Shown here: one piece after another, positions 1 to 6,514 of the stretch | How positions within the stretch are numbered: position 1 is the first letter of the stretch | Layout of the letters: each line of letters begins with the position of its first letter | DNA from: Phycisphaerae bacterium | GTDB lineage: Bacteria > Planctomycetota > Phycisphaerae > Sedimentisphaerales > Anaerohalosphaeraceae | DNA: 7,496 bases | Direction: 5' to 3' | NCBI GenBank assembly: GCA_021736615.1 | Contig: JAIPFN010000021.1 | Span: forward strand, 1 to 7,496 | Program-made: the position numbers and the translations under genes | Notes under the pieces: model-generated | The model's input: only the letters and a program-made list of their open reading frames with translations | What the model was told of the DNA's origin: nothing | Databases searched by the model: none

Positions 1-2169
1 ACTCTTAAGACCATCTAACCTGATAAGCTCGATCTCACCTGCAAATTCCTTATCACGATCCAGCCGACTGATAGCCTTTTCCAGATGCAAATTAAATTTC
101 GCCGTAGCCTCAACCAACGCCGCCTGGCCATCCCAACCAACCCTGATCTTTCCCATCGCTACCGGCGCCGGCCTTTCCCGCTCACTTGCCAAGGCCATCC
201 CCGATCCGATCACCGAAAGTTCTCCCGCCGCGGCCCTGCAATAATAAGCTGCCGCAGCAACCAGCCTGCCCGGCCTGGAAATCTCACCGGCAAGTTCTTC
301 GTCAACAACACTCTCAACCGCCAAAGACTCATCAACCTTCCAGCCCTCAAGAGCCTTTTGCCACCACGCCGAACAAGCCTCTCTCTGACTCATCTCGTTC
401 TTAGCCGGCAGTGCACCCTCTTTAGTCGGCGTAATCCCGGTCATATCGATAAGGGCCAGGCAAATATAATGAGCCGTCGCCCCCCTCGAACAAACTCCGA
501 TCCTGTCTGCCAGTTCCCAGGCGATATACGTTTTGTTGATCTGTCTAAGCGCACGCAACCGCCTGCTGATATTCTGCTTCGTGCCCGAAAGCCCAGTAAC
601 CGGCTTACCAAGCAGCATTTCTACCGCCCGCCTGCGGCCGTCATTTTTCAACCTCTCGATCGCATAATTCCGAACATGTTTATCGCCCGATGACATATCA
701 TTTTCAATCTGCTCATAGACCTCCTCATCCGGGCCCTCTTCGCCGTCGGCAAAAACAACCCTCTCGGCGATCACTTCGGCTGCATCGGAACCGGTCAGCA
801 TCTCGATAAGCTCGGCATTCCACAAACGCGACTGCCAACCCAGAACAGACGCCCTGCCGCAGATCGCCGCCATCGCCACAACCGTATCCGAAAGCAATTC
901 GTCCGTCGGCAATTCCGCGAAATCCTTCACCACAAGCGCCTTCGCCGCATCGCTAAGCTGCACCGAAACCTGCCTTACCTCTCTGCTAACATATTCCCCC
1001 GCACCGTCATCGACTCCATAACCGCTTTCCGCCCCGCCAGAATCACCTCGCAATTCATCCAAAGGATCGATCGGAACTGCTTTATCGACTCTGGCATCCG
1101 ACTGATCACCGGCGCCCTCTTTAACACTACCATGTTCGCCAGGCAAACCTTCGCTGCTTTTGACCCCTGCCGGCTCATCATCTTCTACATCACCGCTGCC
1201 CTGGGTCATCAGCAAATAAGCGAGTCCGCCCAATACGATCAACCCGATAACAATTACGATATACTTAAACGCCTTACCGGAATTCTCATCCTCCTGCAGC
1301 CATCGCCTTTCCATCGCCGCATAAGCAGCCTCGGATTGATTCACCGCATCGTCGACGTCTTCGACATCTTCCTGTTCGTCATTAAGCACATCGTTGACAA
1401 GTTTTATCTTTCTCGCGTCACCGGCATCGTCAACGCTTTCAACACCGCCATCCAAACCCTCTGCCTTCTTCAAGGCTTCTTCTTCATCCAGATACCTTTT
1501 CTGAATCCTGAAACCGTCTTTGCTCGCCGCCTCATCGATTGCCGCCCCGGCCTTATCCTTATCGATATTCAACCGGTCAGCCAGTGCATAAAGTTTGGTC
1601 TTGGCGTTTTCGTCCAGCCCGCCCTCGTCAGCGGCAAGTTCAACCGAACCGGCAAAAAAATCAACATTGATCGCAGAATGCTCGCCCGTCTCGAAAAGCG
1701 GCGAAGGGATCCGCGCAAGAATCGCCGCAACATTATGTTCCTCAACCCCCAAAGCCCCAAGCTCTTTGCCCAAAACCTCCTTACCGTGTGTACTCAACGC
1801 ACCCTGTGCGTCGATAGCATTGGTAATCGCAAGCCGAACCGCACCGACAAGACGGGCACGCTTACCCATCTCATCCTTAAGCTTATGCCACCTCCGGGCG
1901 ATTACCTTATCGTATTTGGCCCGCTTGACATCGTCGGCAAGCACTTTTGCAGCCGGTTCAAGGTGTTCCTTTTCAAACTCTATGATCTGCGGCACAAACT
2001 CCGGTCCCGGGGCATTTTGACGAAGCTCGTTTTTCCTCGCAAGCAGTGCCGCCCTGACAGTTTGCACATTGCAATCCTTACGGTCGATACCAAGTAGATG
2101 ATAAAAGCTCGGCGCGATAATATTTTCGGCGATTCCAAGCATTCGGTAGAACATTCGTAGTTCGGTCAT
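1..2169 (-). CDS. Large single-pass membrane protein with J-like N-terminus (3' end beyond window)
   Basis: The minus-strand frame is open from an ATG at 2167-2169 to the left edge: 723 codons, no stop, so the C-terminus is missing. The start is preceded by GGGGAGG seven bases upstream. Residues 21-89 resemble a J domain: FYHLLGI at the front and AAKVLADDVKRAKYD at the back match helices I and IV, but the HPD motif that activates DnaK is absent (NAPGP lies near that place). Residues 107-154 and 169-215 look like two copies of one helical unit, each with an acidic/Gly turn then a Leu-rich helix (DAQGAL..., DEGGLD...), similar in style to TerB-like repeats. An acidic stretch (228-300) precedes one membrane segment at 303-321 (YIVIVIGLIVLGGLAYLLM). 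Charge around it suggests N-terminus inside and C-terminus outside. An acidic, Gly-rich linker follows, then a mainly helical region with a weak HEAT-like patch near 493-520. Function unknown. It lies 195 nt downstream of holA. Confidence 0.7.
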   Translation of the reverse strand, partial: MTELRMFYRMLGIAENIIAPSFYHLLGIDRKDCNVQTVRAALLARKNELRQNAPGPEFVPQIIEFEKEHLEPAAKVLADDVKRAKYDKVIARRWHKLKDEMGKRARLVGAVRLAITNAIDAQGALSTHGKEVLGKELGALGVEEHNVAAILARIPSPLFETGEHSAINVDFFAGSVELAADEGGLDENAKTKLYALADRLNIDKDKAGAAIDEAASKDGFRIQKRYLDEEEALKKAEGLDGGVESVDDAGDARKIKLVNDVLNDEQEDVEDVDDAVNQSEAAYAAMERRWLQEDENSGKAFKYIVIVIGLIVLGGLAYLLMTQGSGDVEDDEPAGVKSSEGLPGEHGSVKEGAGDQSDARVDKAVPIDPLDELRGDSGGAESGYGVDDGAGEYVSREVRQVSVQLSDAAKALVVKDFAELPTDELLSDTVVAMAAICGRASVLGWQSRLWNAELIEMLTGSDAAEVIAERVVFADGEEGPDEEVYEQIENDMSSGDKHVRNYAIERLKNDGRRRAVEMLLGKPVTGLSGTKQNISRRLRALRQINKTYIAWELADRIGVCSRGATAHYICLALIDMTGITPTKEGALPAKNEMSQREACSAWWQKALEGWKVDESLAVESVVDEELAGEISRPGRLVAAAAYYCRAAAGELSVIGSGMALASERERPAPVAMGKIRVGWDGQAALVEATAKFNLHLEKAISRLDRDKEFAGEIELIRLDGLKS

Positions 2170-2181
2170 AGCAAAACCTCC

Positions 2182-2225
2182 CCGCACCCCATCCGCACCC
2201 CCAATGAAAAACCGGCAAAAACCGG
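2182..2225. repeat. Two short direct-repeat pairs upstream of the J-like gene
   Basis: CCGCACCCC occurs at 2182-2190 and 2193-2201, and AAAAACCGG at 2207-2215 and 2217-2225. They lie just upstream of the Shine-Dalgarno of the J-like protein gene, so in its mRNA they would form a G-rich then CCGG-containing leader. They may be simple slippage repeats or operator-like sites. The sequence alone cannot say which. Confidence 0.4.
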
Positions 2226-2280
2226 ACAAGTTTTCAGACCAAAATAACTATCCAAAACAATTCCTAAAAATATAACACCA

Positions 2281-2294
2281 CGGCCGCAAGGCCG
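2281..2294. repeat. GC hairpin CGGCC-GCAA-GGCCG (module A, part I)
   Basis: A perfect 5-bp inverted repeat closes a four-base loop. Read on the plus strand the loop is GCAA, a GNRA tetraloop; on the minus strand it is TTGC. It is the first part of a module that recurs in the next intergenic gap (compare 3464-3477), with the same stem and a different loop. Confidence 0.6.
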
Positions 2295-2301
2295 AAACCA
2301 A

Positions 2302-2340
2302 AATTCGTAATTCGTAATTCGTAATTCGTAATTCGTAATT
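2302..2340. repeat. Heptamer tandem repeat (AATTCGT)x5.6
   Basis: Five exact copies of AATTCGT run from 2302 to 2336, followed by AATT. The array lies between two hairpins downstream of holA. Because 7 is not a multiple of 3, reading through it gives the NYELRITNYE type of peptide seen in spurious ORFs, which explains an open frame here that is not a gene. Heptamer arrays of this kind are known in cyanobacteria as STRR repeats. Copy number probably varies between strains (inference). Confidence 0.9.
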
Positions 2341-2341
2341 A

Positions 2342-2379
2342 AAATTGTCAAACTGGCCGTAAGGTCAGTTTGACAATTT
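2342..2379 (-). terminator. Long hairpin overlapping the end of holA (module A, part II)
   Basis: A perfect 14-bp inverted repeat has arms at 2342-2355 and 2366-2379. The right arm encodes the last residues KLSN of HolA and part of its stop codon (2365-2367), so the stem overlaps the gene. In minus-strand mRNA the stem ends in UUU followed by UAAUUACG, a weak U-tract, so termination is plausible but not textbook. On the plus strand the stem extends to 17 bp with one G-U pair and closes on a GUAA tetraloop. The core TCAAACTG...CAGTTTGA is shared with the hairpin after gyrA. Confidence 0.5.
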
Positions 2380-3318
2380 CATCACCAGCCCTTCAATCGC
2401 AACTTTTCCCGTAGTCCCGCCGGTTTTCATCGCATAATCGATGTGGGCAAGCTCTGTCAAAACACAACCGCACTTTTTCAGACTAATATTATTAACCTGC
2501 CGAAAAAAACCGTTCTTATCGCCAAAAACTCTAAGCTCTTTAGTAACCTGTGGAATACCAACGCCCTTTTCAAGCAAAACCTTCGCGTTAAAGAGTTTGC
2601 GAAAATGAAAAGCGAACGCCCCGACCGCCGAAAACTCGGCAGACTTATCGTTTGTGAACATATTCCTGAGCCTCTCTATCGCCGCCCCTTTGTTGCCCGA
2701 CGTCATCGCGTCGATAACCGAAAACACATTAAACATCCGGTTATGCCCGACCAGGGCCTCGATACTTTCAGGCGTAATACTTGCGTTCTTACCCGCATAG
2801 ACAGCCAGTTTATCGATCTCGCCGCATATCCTGCCCGGATCGTCACCGGCAAGCTCGACAAGAAGTCCCGCCGCCTGCCGCGAAAGTTTTTTTCCATGCT
2901 CCGAGGTTGCGTATTCCACCGCGTAATTGGCAAGCTCCCACGGTTTAACCTCCAGGCTGATATGCTCGCCCATATTTTTAAGCTTTTTGGCAAGCTTGGT
3001 ATTTCCCGGCCACGAATCGACCGTCATAACCAGCACGCCCTTGGGCGCAGGATCGTCAAAATACTTCTCAAGACCGCCGCGATATTCAGAGACAAACTTA
3101 TCGGCTCCTTTGATCAAAACAACCCGCCGCTTAGCAAGAAACGGAAGCGTACGCAATTCATCCAGCACATCTGCAAGCTCTGCCCGACCGTCATCAGGCT
3201 GATACAAAGCCATAGCCCGCTCGTCGGCGCTAACCAGCTTATCAACCAGCTTGCTGCAGCTATTACCAACAAGAAACTTATCCTTGCCAGATATAACATA
3301 TACAGGCTTAGCATCCAT
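2365..3318 (-). CDS. holA: DNA polymerase III delta subunit (clamp loader)
   Basis: This 317-residue protein is the delta subunit of the replicative polymerase's clamp loader. It opens the beta sliding clamp and works with gamma/tau and delta-prime in the cytoplasm. Family features in order: an N-terminal PVYVISGKDKFLV segment (5-17), the LRTLPFLAKRRVVLIKGADK region (55-74) whose LPF part corresponds to the clamp-contacting site of E. coli delta, the diagnostic LAGDDPGRICGEIDKLAVYA stretch (156-175), and a helical collar domain from about 194 to the end. Length is close to the usual 330-340. I chose the ATG at 3316-3318: GGAAG lies 8 bases upstream, and the first conserved residues follow at once. 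An upstream ATG at 3349-3351 would add 11 residues encoded by a palindromic repeat and is unlikely. The gene lies 230 nt downstream of gyrA on the same strand. Confidence 0.93.
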   Translation of the reverse strand: MDAKPVYVISGKDKFLVGNSCSKLVDKLVSADERAMALYQPDDGRAELADVLDELRTLPFLAKRRVVLIKGADKFVSEYRGGLEKYFDDPAPKGVLVMTVDSWPGNTKLAKKLKNMGEHISLEVKPWELANYAVEYATSEHGKKLSRQAAGLLVELAGDDPGRICGEIDKLAVYAGKNASITPESIEALVGHNRMFNVFSVIDAMTSGNKGAAIERLRNMFTNDKSAEFSAVGAFAFHFRKLFNAKVLLEKGVGIPQVTKELRVFGDKNGFFRQVNNISLKKCGCVLTELAHIDYAMKTGGTTGKVAIEGLVMKLSN

Positions 3319-3336
3319 AACACAAACTTCCGTAGG

Positions 3337-3351
3337 GTGGGCCGTGCCCAC
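3337..3351. repeat. Palindrome GTGGGC-CGT-GCCCAC in the holA leader
   Basis: A perfect 6-bp inverted repeat with a three-base loop lies just before the holA Shine-Dalgarno. It contains the misleading upstream ATG (3349-3351) that would extend HolA with MGTAHPT. The GTGGGC..GCCCAC type of sequence is common as a dispersed intergenic repeat in several phyla (from memory). As a stem in the holA leader it could also affect translation. Confidence 0.55.
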
Positions 3352-3371
3352 GCTGTAACTATTCAGATACC

Positions 3372-3388
3372 GCCGGCATCCTGCCGGC
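3372..3388. repeat. GC palindrome GCCGGC-ATCCT-GCCGGC
   Basis: Two GCCGGC hexamers flank a five-base loop and are followed on the plus strand by TTTATTT. This looks like a small terminator in the plus direction, but no plus-strand gene ends here, so it is more likely one of several dispersed palindromes in this 230-nt gap. In the holA mRNA it would fold in the 5' leader. Confidence 0.5.
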
Positions 3389-3463
3389 TTTATTTCACTT
3401 TACAAACTTAAAATAAACCCAAACAAAAAACGCGTCAACCCGAGATCACTGATAAAACAGCCT

Positions 3464-3477
3464 CGGCCTTCAGGCCG
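3464..3477. repeat. GC hairpin CGGCC-TTCA-GGCCG (module B, part I)
   Basis: It has the same 5-bp stem as the hairpin at 2281-2294 but a different four-base loop. It is followed, after the same 7-nt gap, by a heptamer array and then by the gyrA 3' hairpin, so it is the counterpart of module A after holA. Confidence 0.6.
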
Positions 3478-3484
3478 TAACATT

Positions 3485-3519
3485 CATTATACATTATACA
3501 ATAGGCATTATTCATTTCA
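3485..3519. repeat. Degenerate heptamer array (CATTATA-like)
   Basis: In a strict 7-base register from 3485 the units are CATTATA, CATTATA, CAATAGG, CATTATT and CATTTCA. Two copies are exact and the rest degenerate. The array takes the same place as the (AATTCGT) array after holA, between the GC hairpin and the TCAAACTG hairpin, but with a different unit sequence. Confidence 0.6.
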
Positions 3520-3544
3520 AACTGACCGGTACGGTCAGTTTGAA
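3516..3544 (-). terminator. Hairpin just after gyrA (module B, part II)
   Basis: A perfect 13-bp inverted repeat (arms 3516-3528 and 3532-3544) closes a GTA loop and begins four bases after the gyrA stop codon in the direction of transcription. No U-tract follows on the minus strand, so it is not a classic intrinsic terminator. It could mark or protect the 3' end of the mRNA. The core TTCAAACTGACC matches the hairpin at the end of holA except for one base. Confidence 0.5.
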
Positions 3545-3548
3545 TAAG

Positions 3549-6149
3549 CTATTCATCTTCCGGCGAACTTTGCTCAACCTGGCCATCGCCTTCGTCTTCG
3601 CCGTCGCCGTCGTCATCGTCGTCGTCTTCGTCAACAACCAGCCTCGCAGCCGCCACAAGCGTATCACCGTCCTTAAGCTTGATCATCCTGACACCGGCCG
3701 TATTTCTGCCGATAGCCCGAACCTCGTCAAGCCCCGTCCGGATGATAATCCCGTTGGCACTGATAAGCATAAGCTCGTCATCGTCACAAACAGCCTTCAG
3801 AGCAACGACCTTACCGTTCCTGTCGCTGGTTTTCATATTGATCAGCCCAAGCCCGCCTCTCGACTGTGCCCTATAGTCCTCCAGCAGCGTACGCTTGCCG
3901 TAACCGTGTTCGCACATAGTCAAAAGCGATCCGCCTTCCTCGGCGATAACCATATCGACAACCTCGTCGCCCGCACGTAGCTTGATACCCTTGACACCGC
4001 GGCTTACACGCCCAAGCGAACGGGCCTGCTCTTCGTTGAACCGAATCGCCATACCGTCTTTAGTACCGAGAATAATATCGTCTGTCCCGCTGGTAATATC
4101 CGCACCGATCAGCACGTCGTCAGCGTCAAGCTTGATAGCGATCAAACCGGTACTTCGCGGATTACCGTAAGCACTAAGCACCGTCTTCTTGACAATACCT
4201 TTACTCGTCGCCATAACAAGCTGCCTGTCGTCAAAATCACGAACGTTAATGATCGAAGCGATCTTCTGGTCGCCAAGGTTAAGCAGGTTGACGATATTAC
4301 GCCCCTTGCTCTGTCTCGACATACTCGGAATACCATAAACACGCAGCCAATAGCAGCTGCCCTTATCCGTAAACACCATCAGGTAATCGTGCGTCGAAGC
4401 CGTGAACATATGCTCGATAAAATCTTCGTCCTTCGTACTCGAACCGATAATACCGCGACCGCCCCTGCCCTGCTTGCGGTACGTATCGATAGGCATACGC
4501 TTGATATACCCGGCATGGCTGATCATCACCAGAACCTCTTCGTCGGCGACCAGATCTTCAGCATCAAAATCTTCGTTCCCTTCGTTGCTAAGGATCGTAC
4601 GCCTCTTATCGGCGTACTTTTCCTTGATCTCATAAACATCCTCACGAATAACGTCAAGCTGAAGCTCCCTGCTAGCCAGCAACGCCTCATACCCTTCGAT
4701 ACGCTCGGCAAGCTCGGAATATTCATTTGCCAGCTTTTCGATCTCAAGACCGGTAAGCCGCTGCAGCTGCATCGTCAAAATAGCGTCCGCCTGCGGACCG
4801 CTGAGGAAATGCTCGCCCTTGGTTCTTTCGTTAAGGAAAGACTCCGGCAGAAGATTACGCAATGTCGCACTTTCAACAAGCGTCAGCGGCTTATTCATCA
4901 ATGCTGTTTTAGCAGACGGTGCATCCGGCGATGCCTTGATCAGAGCGATGATCTCATCGATATCGCTCACCGCCATGATCAGACCTTCGAGAATATGGGC
5001 CCTGTTCTTGCACCTGCGAAGCTCATAACGCGTCCTGCGGCGAATAACCTCAAGCCGATGCTTGATAAACAGTTTAAGCATCATCTTGATATTAAGCGTC
5101 TCGGGCCGATTGTTAACCAGCGCGACGTTATTGATCGCAAACGTAGTCTGCAAACTGGTAAACTTGTATAGCTTGTTCAGAACAACTTCCGCCTCCATGT
5201 CCTTCTTAAGGTCGACGACAATACGCATACCGTTACGGTCAGACTCGTCGCGAACATCTGAAATCTCGATAATCTGCCCGTTACGAACACACTCGGCGAT
5301 CTTCGAAACGATCGTAGTCTTAACGATCATATACGGAATTTCGGTAATTACGATACTGACCCTGCCGCGTTTACTCGTCTCGATCTCGCTCTTGCAGCGA
5401 AGCCGCAAATGCCCCTTACCGGTAACATAAGCATCAAGTATCCCCTTCCGGCCGCACACAGTACCACCCGTCGGAAAATCCGGACCCGGCAAAACTTCCA
5501 AAATATCCTTGAACCCGCAATCGGGATTTTCGATCATCAGCAGCAACGCATCGCAAACTTCACCGACATTATGCGGAGGCAGATTCGTCGCCATACCGAC
5601 AGCGATTCCGCTTGCACCGTTAACCAGAAGGTTCGGAAACTTCGACGGCAGAACAACAGGCTCTTGCCTCGTCTCGTCATAGTTGGGGACATAATCGACC
5701 GTATCTTTTTTAAGGTCTTCCAGCATCTCCATCGACGGCCTGGCAAACCTTGCTTCCGTATAACGCATAGCCGCCGGAGGGTCCGCATCGATACTGCCGA
5801 AGTTTCCCTGCGGATCGATAAGCGTATACCGCATATTCCAGTCCTGGCCAAGCCGCACAAGCGTACCGTACGTCGCCTGGTCGCCATGAGGATGGTAGTT
5901 ACCGCCAGTGTCACCGACGATCTTCGCGCATTTACGGTGCTTGGTCTGCGGTCCGAGGTTCAGGTCATTCATCGCGACAAGAATACGCCGCTGAGAAGGC
6001 TTAAGCCCGTCACGAGCATCAGGCAACGCACGCGAAACAATTACGCTCATCGCATAATTGAGGTACGAATGCTTCATCTCGTCAAGAATCCGCCTATCTT
6101 CGAATTGTTCAACGAATTGTTCTTCGATTTTCTCTATTTCTTCGTCCAT
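3549..6149 (-). CDS. gyrA: DNA gyrase subunit A
   Basis: This 866-residue subunit breaks and rejoins DNA and, with GyrB, introduces negative supercoils using ATP. The breakage-reunion domain starts with SYLNYAMSVIVSRALPDARD (28-47). The catalytic tyrosine is Y130 in AAMRYTEAR, and NLLVNGASGIAVGMATNLPP is also typical. The GyrA box QGRGGRG (560-566) opens the C-terminal DNA-wrapping pinwheel and separates gyrase from topoisomerase IV ParC; its second residue is Gly instead of the usual Arg. The protein ends in an acidic tail (840-866) with six Asp in a row (842-847). Residues equivalent to E. coli Ser83 and Asp87 are Gln91 and Gly95. The start is firm: an in-frame TGA lies three codons upstream. 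Its own Shine-Dalgarno is weak (AGGG 13 bases away). gyrB is not in the window; holA follows on the same strand. Confidence 0.98.
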   Translation of the reverse strand: MDEEIEKIEEQFVEQFEDRRILDEMKHSYLNYAMSVIVSRALPDARDGLKPSQRRILVAMNDLNLGPQTKHRKCAKIVGDTGGNYHPHGDQATYGTLVRLGQDWNMRYTLIDPQGNFGSIDADPPAAMRYTEARFARPSMEMLEDLKKDTVDYVPNYDETRQEPVVLPSKFPNLLVNGASGIAVGMATNLPPHNVGEVCDALLLMIENPDCGFKDILEVLPGPDFPTGGTVCGRKGILDAYVTGKGHLRLRCKSEIETSKRGRVSIVITEIPYMIVKTTIVSKIAECVRNGQIIEISDVRDESDRNGMRIVVDLKKDMEAEVVLNKLYKFTSLQTTFAINNVALVNNRPETLNIKMMLKLFIKHRLEVIRRRTRYELRRCKNRAHILEGLIMAVSDIDEIIALIKASPDAPSAKTALMNKPLTLVESATLRNLLPESFLNERTKGEHFLSGPQADAILTMQLQRLTGLEIEKLANEYSELAERIEGYEALLASRELQLDVIREDVYEIKEKYADKRRTILSNEGNEDFDAEDLVADEEVLVMISHAGYIKRMPIDTYRKQGRGGRGIIGSSTKDEDFIEHMFTASTHDYLMVFTDKGSCYWLRVYGIPSMSRQSKGRNIVNLLNLGDQKIASIINVRDFDDRQLVMATSKGIVKKTVLSAYGNPRSTGLIAIKLDADDVLIGADITSGTDDIILGTKDGMAIRFNEEQARSLGRVSRGVKGIKLRAGDEVVDMVIAEEGGSLLTMCEHGYGKRTLLEDYRAQSRGGLGLINMKTSDRNGKVVALKAVCDDDELMLISANGIIIRTGLDEVRAIGRNTAGVRMIKLKDGDTLVAAARLVVDEDDDDDDGDGEDEGDGQVEQSSPEDE

Positions 6150-6479
6150 ATCTTTTTTTCATCCCTAAAAATTTAAACGCTTCCAATGCAATCTCCTCCG
6201 GGAAAAGAAACTGCTAATACAACCTTTCAATTTAACCGAAAAACCCCTAAAAGTCAAACAAACAACCCAATTTTCCCTTTTTTTTAGCCCAAAACAAAAA
6301 AAAACCGCCAAATCCCCAAAACGACCCCCAAATTTCAACGAATTCAACCAGAAAACCCATTTAAGAATATTTTCAAAATGTTTTTTTTAATAAAATAGGC
6401 AGTTTGGTCCAATAATACTCGCATTTAAACAACGATATACTCGACTTTCAAGCGGCAGCCCCAAAACCCTCTAATTTCG
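6150..6479. other. Noncoding region upstream of gyrA, C/A-rich on the plus strand
   Basis: No credible gene is seen here. Between about 6220 and 6345 the plus strand is almost free of G and consists of A, C and T runs, so the minus-strand gyrA leader is G- and T-rich, with G-runs such as GGGGG and GGGG near 6320-6335. A strong Shine-Dalgarno-like GGAGGAG lies at 6193-6199 (minus), too far from the gyrA ATG to serve it directly. It sits six bases before a TTG that opens a 25-codon frame running into gyrA. Confidence 0.6.
6229..6257 (-). promoter_or_regulatory. Candidate gyrA promoter
   Basis: On the minus strand TTGACT (6252-6257) and TAAATT (6229-6234) are separated by 17 bases. The -35 matches sigma-70 consensus at 5 of 6 positions and the -10 at 4 of 6. 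Transcription would start near 6222, giving a leader of about 70 nt containing the GGAGGAG element. The region is AT-rich, so chance matches are likely. Confidence 0.3.
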
Positions 6480-6508
6480 TTGAAATCACCATTGAAATAT
6501 GCTATAAT
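6480..6508 (+). promoter_or_regulatory. Sigma-70 type promoter of the PEP-CTERM gene
   Basis: TTGAAA (6480-6485) and a perfect TATAAT (6503-6508) are 17 bases apart, with TGC directly before the -10 (extended -10). The expected start is near 6515, about 190 nt before the gene. The heptamer TTGAAAT occurs twice, 12 bases apart (6480-6486 and 6492-6498), which may be chance or a binding site. Confidence 0.65.
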
Positions 6509-6514
6509 GAGGTT

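Noticed and set aside
85..2097. Long plus-strand open frames (85-693, 1132-2097, 1595-2020)
   Set aside because: They lie antisense to the open minus-strand frame of the J-like protein, have no ribosome site, and give Arg/Pro-rich peptides without family features.
2302..2340. CRISPR-like array
   Set aside because: The units are 7 bases with no spacers; it is a simple tandem repeat.
2166..2351. 61-codon minus-strand frame with NYELRITNYE
   Set aside because: It is a translation of the heptamer tandem repeat and overlaps the start of the J-like gene; a known type of spurious ORF.
3316..3351. Longer holA start at 3351
   Set aside because: The extra 11 residues come from a GTGGGC/GCCCAC palindrome, and the internal ATG has a GGAAG site at good spacing next to the conserved N-terminus.
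2443..3411. 322-codon plus-strand frame
   Set aside because: It is the antisense shadow of holA, whose protein is clearly recognisable on the other strand.
3549..6149. Topoisomerase IV subunit ParC instead of GyrA
   Set aside because: The GyrA box (QGRGGRG, 560-566) and the full pinwheel plus acidic tail favour gyrase.
3540..6176. Several plus-strand frames opposite gyrA, including 4389-5171 and 5409-6176
   Set aside because: gyrA is certain on the minus strand; these are shadows with no domain or ribosome site.
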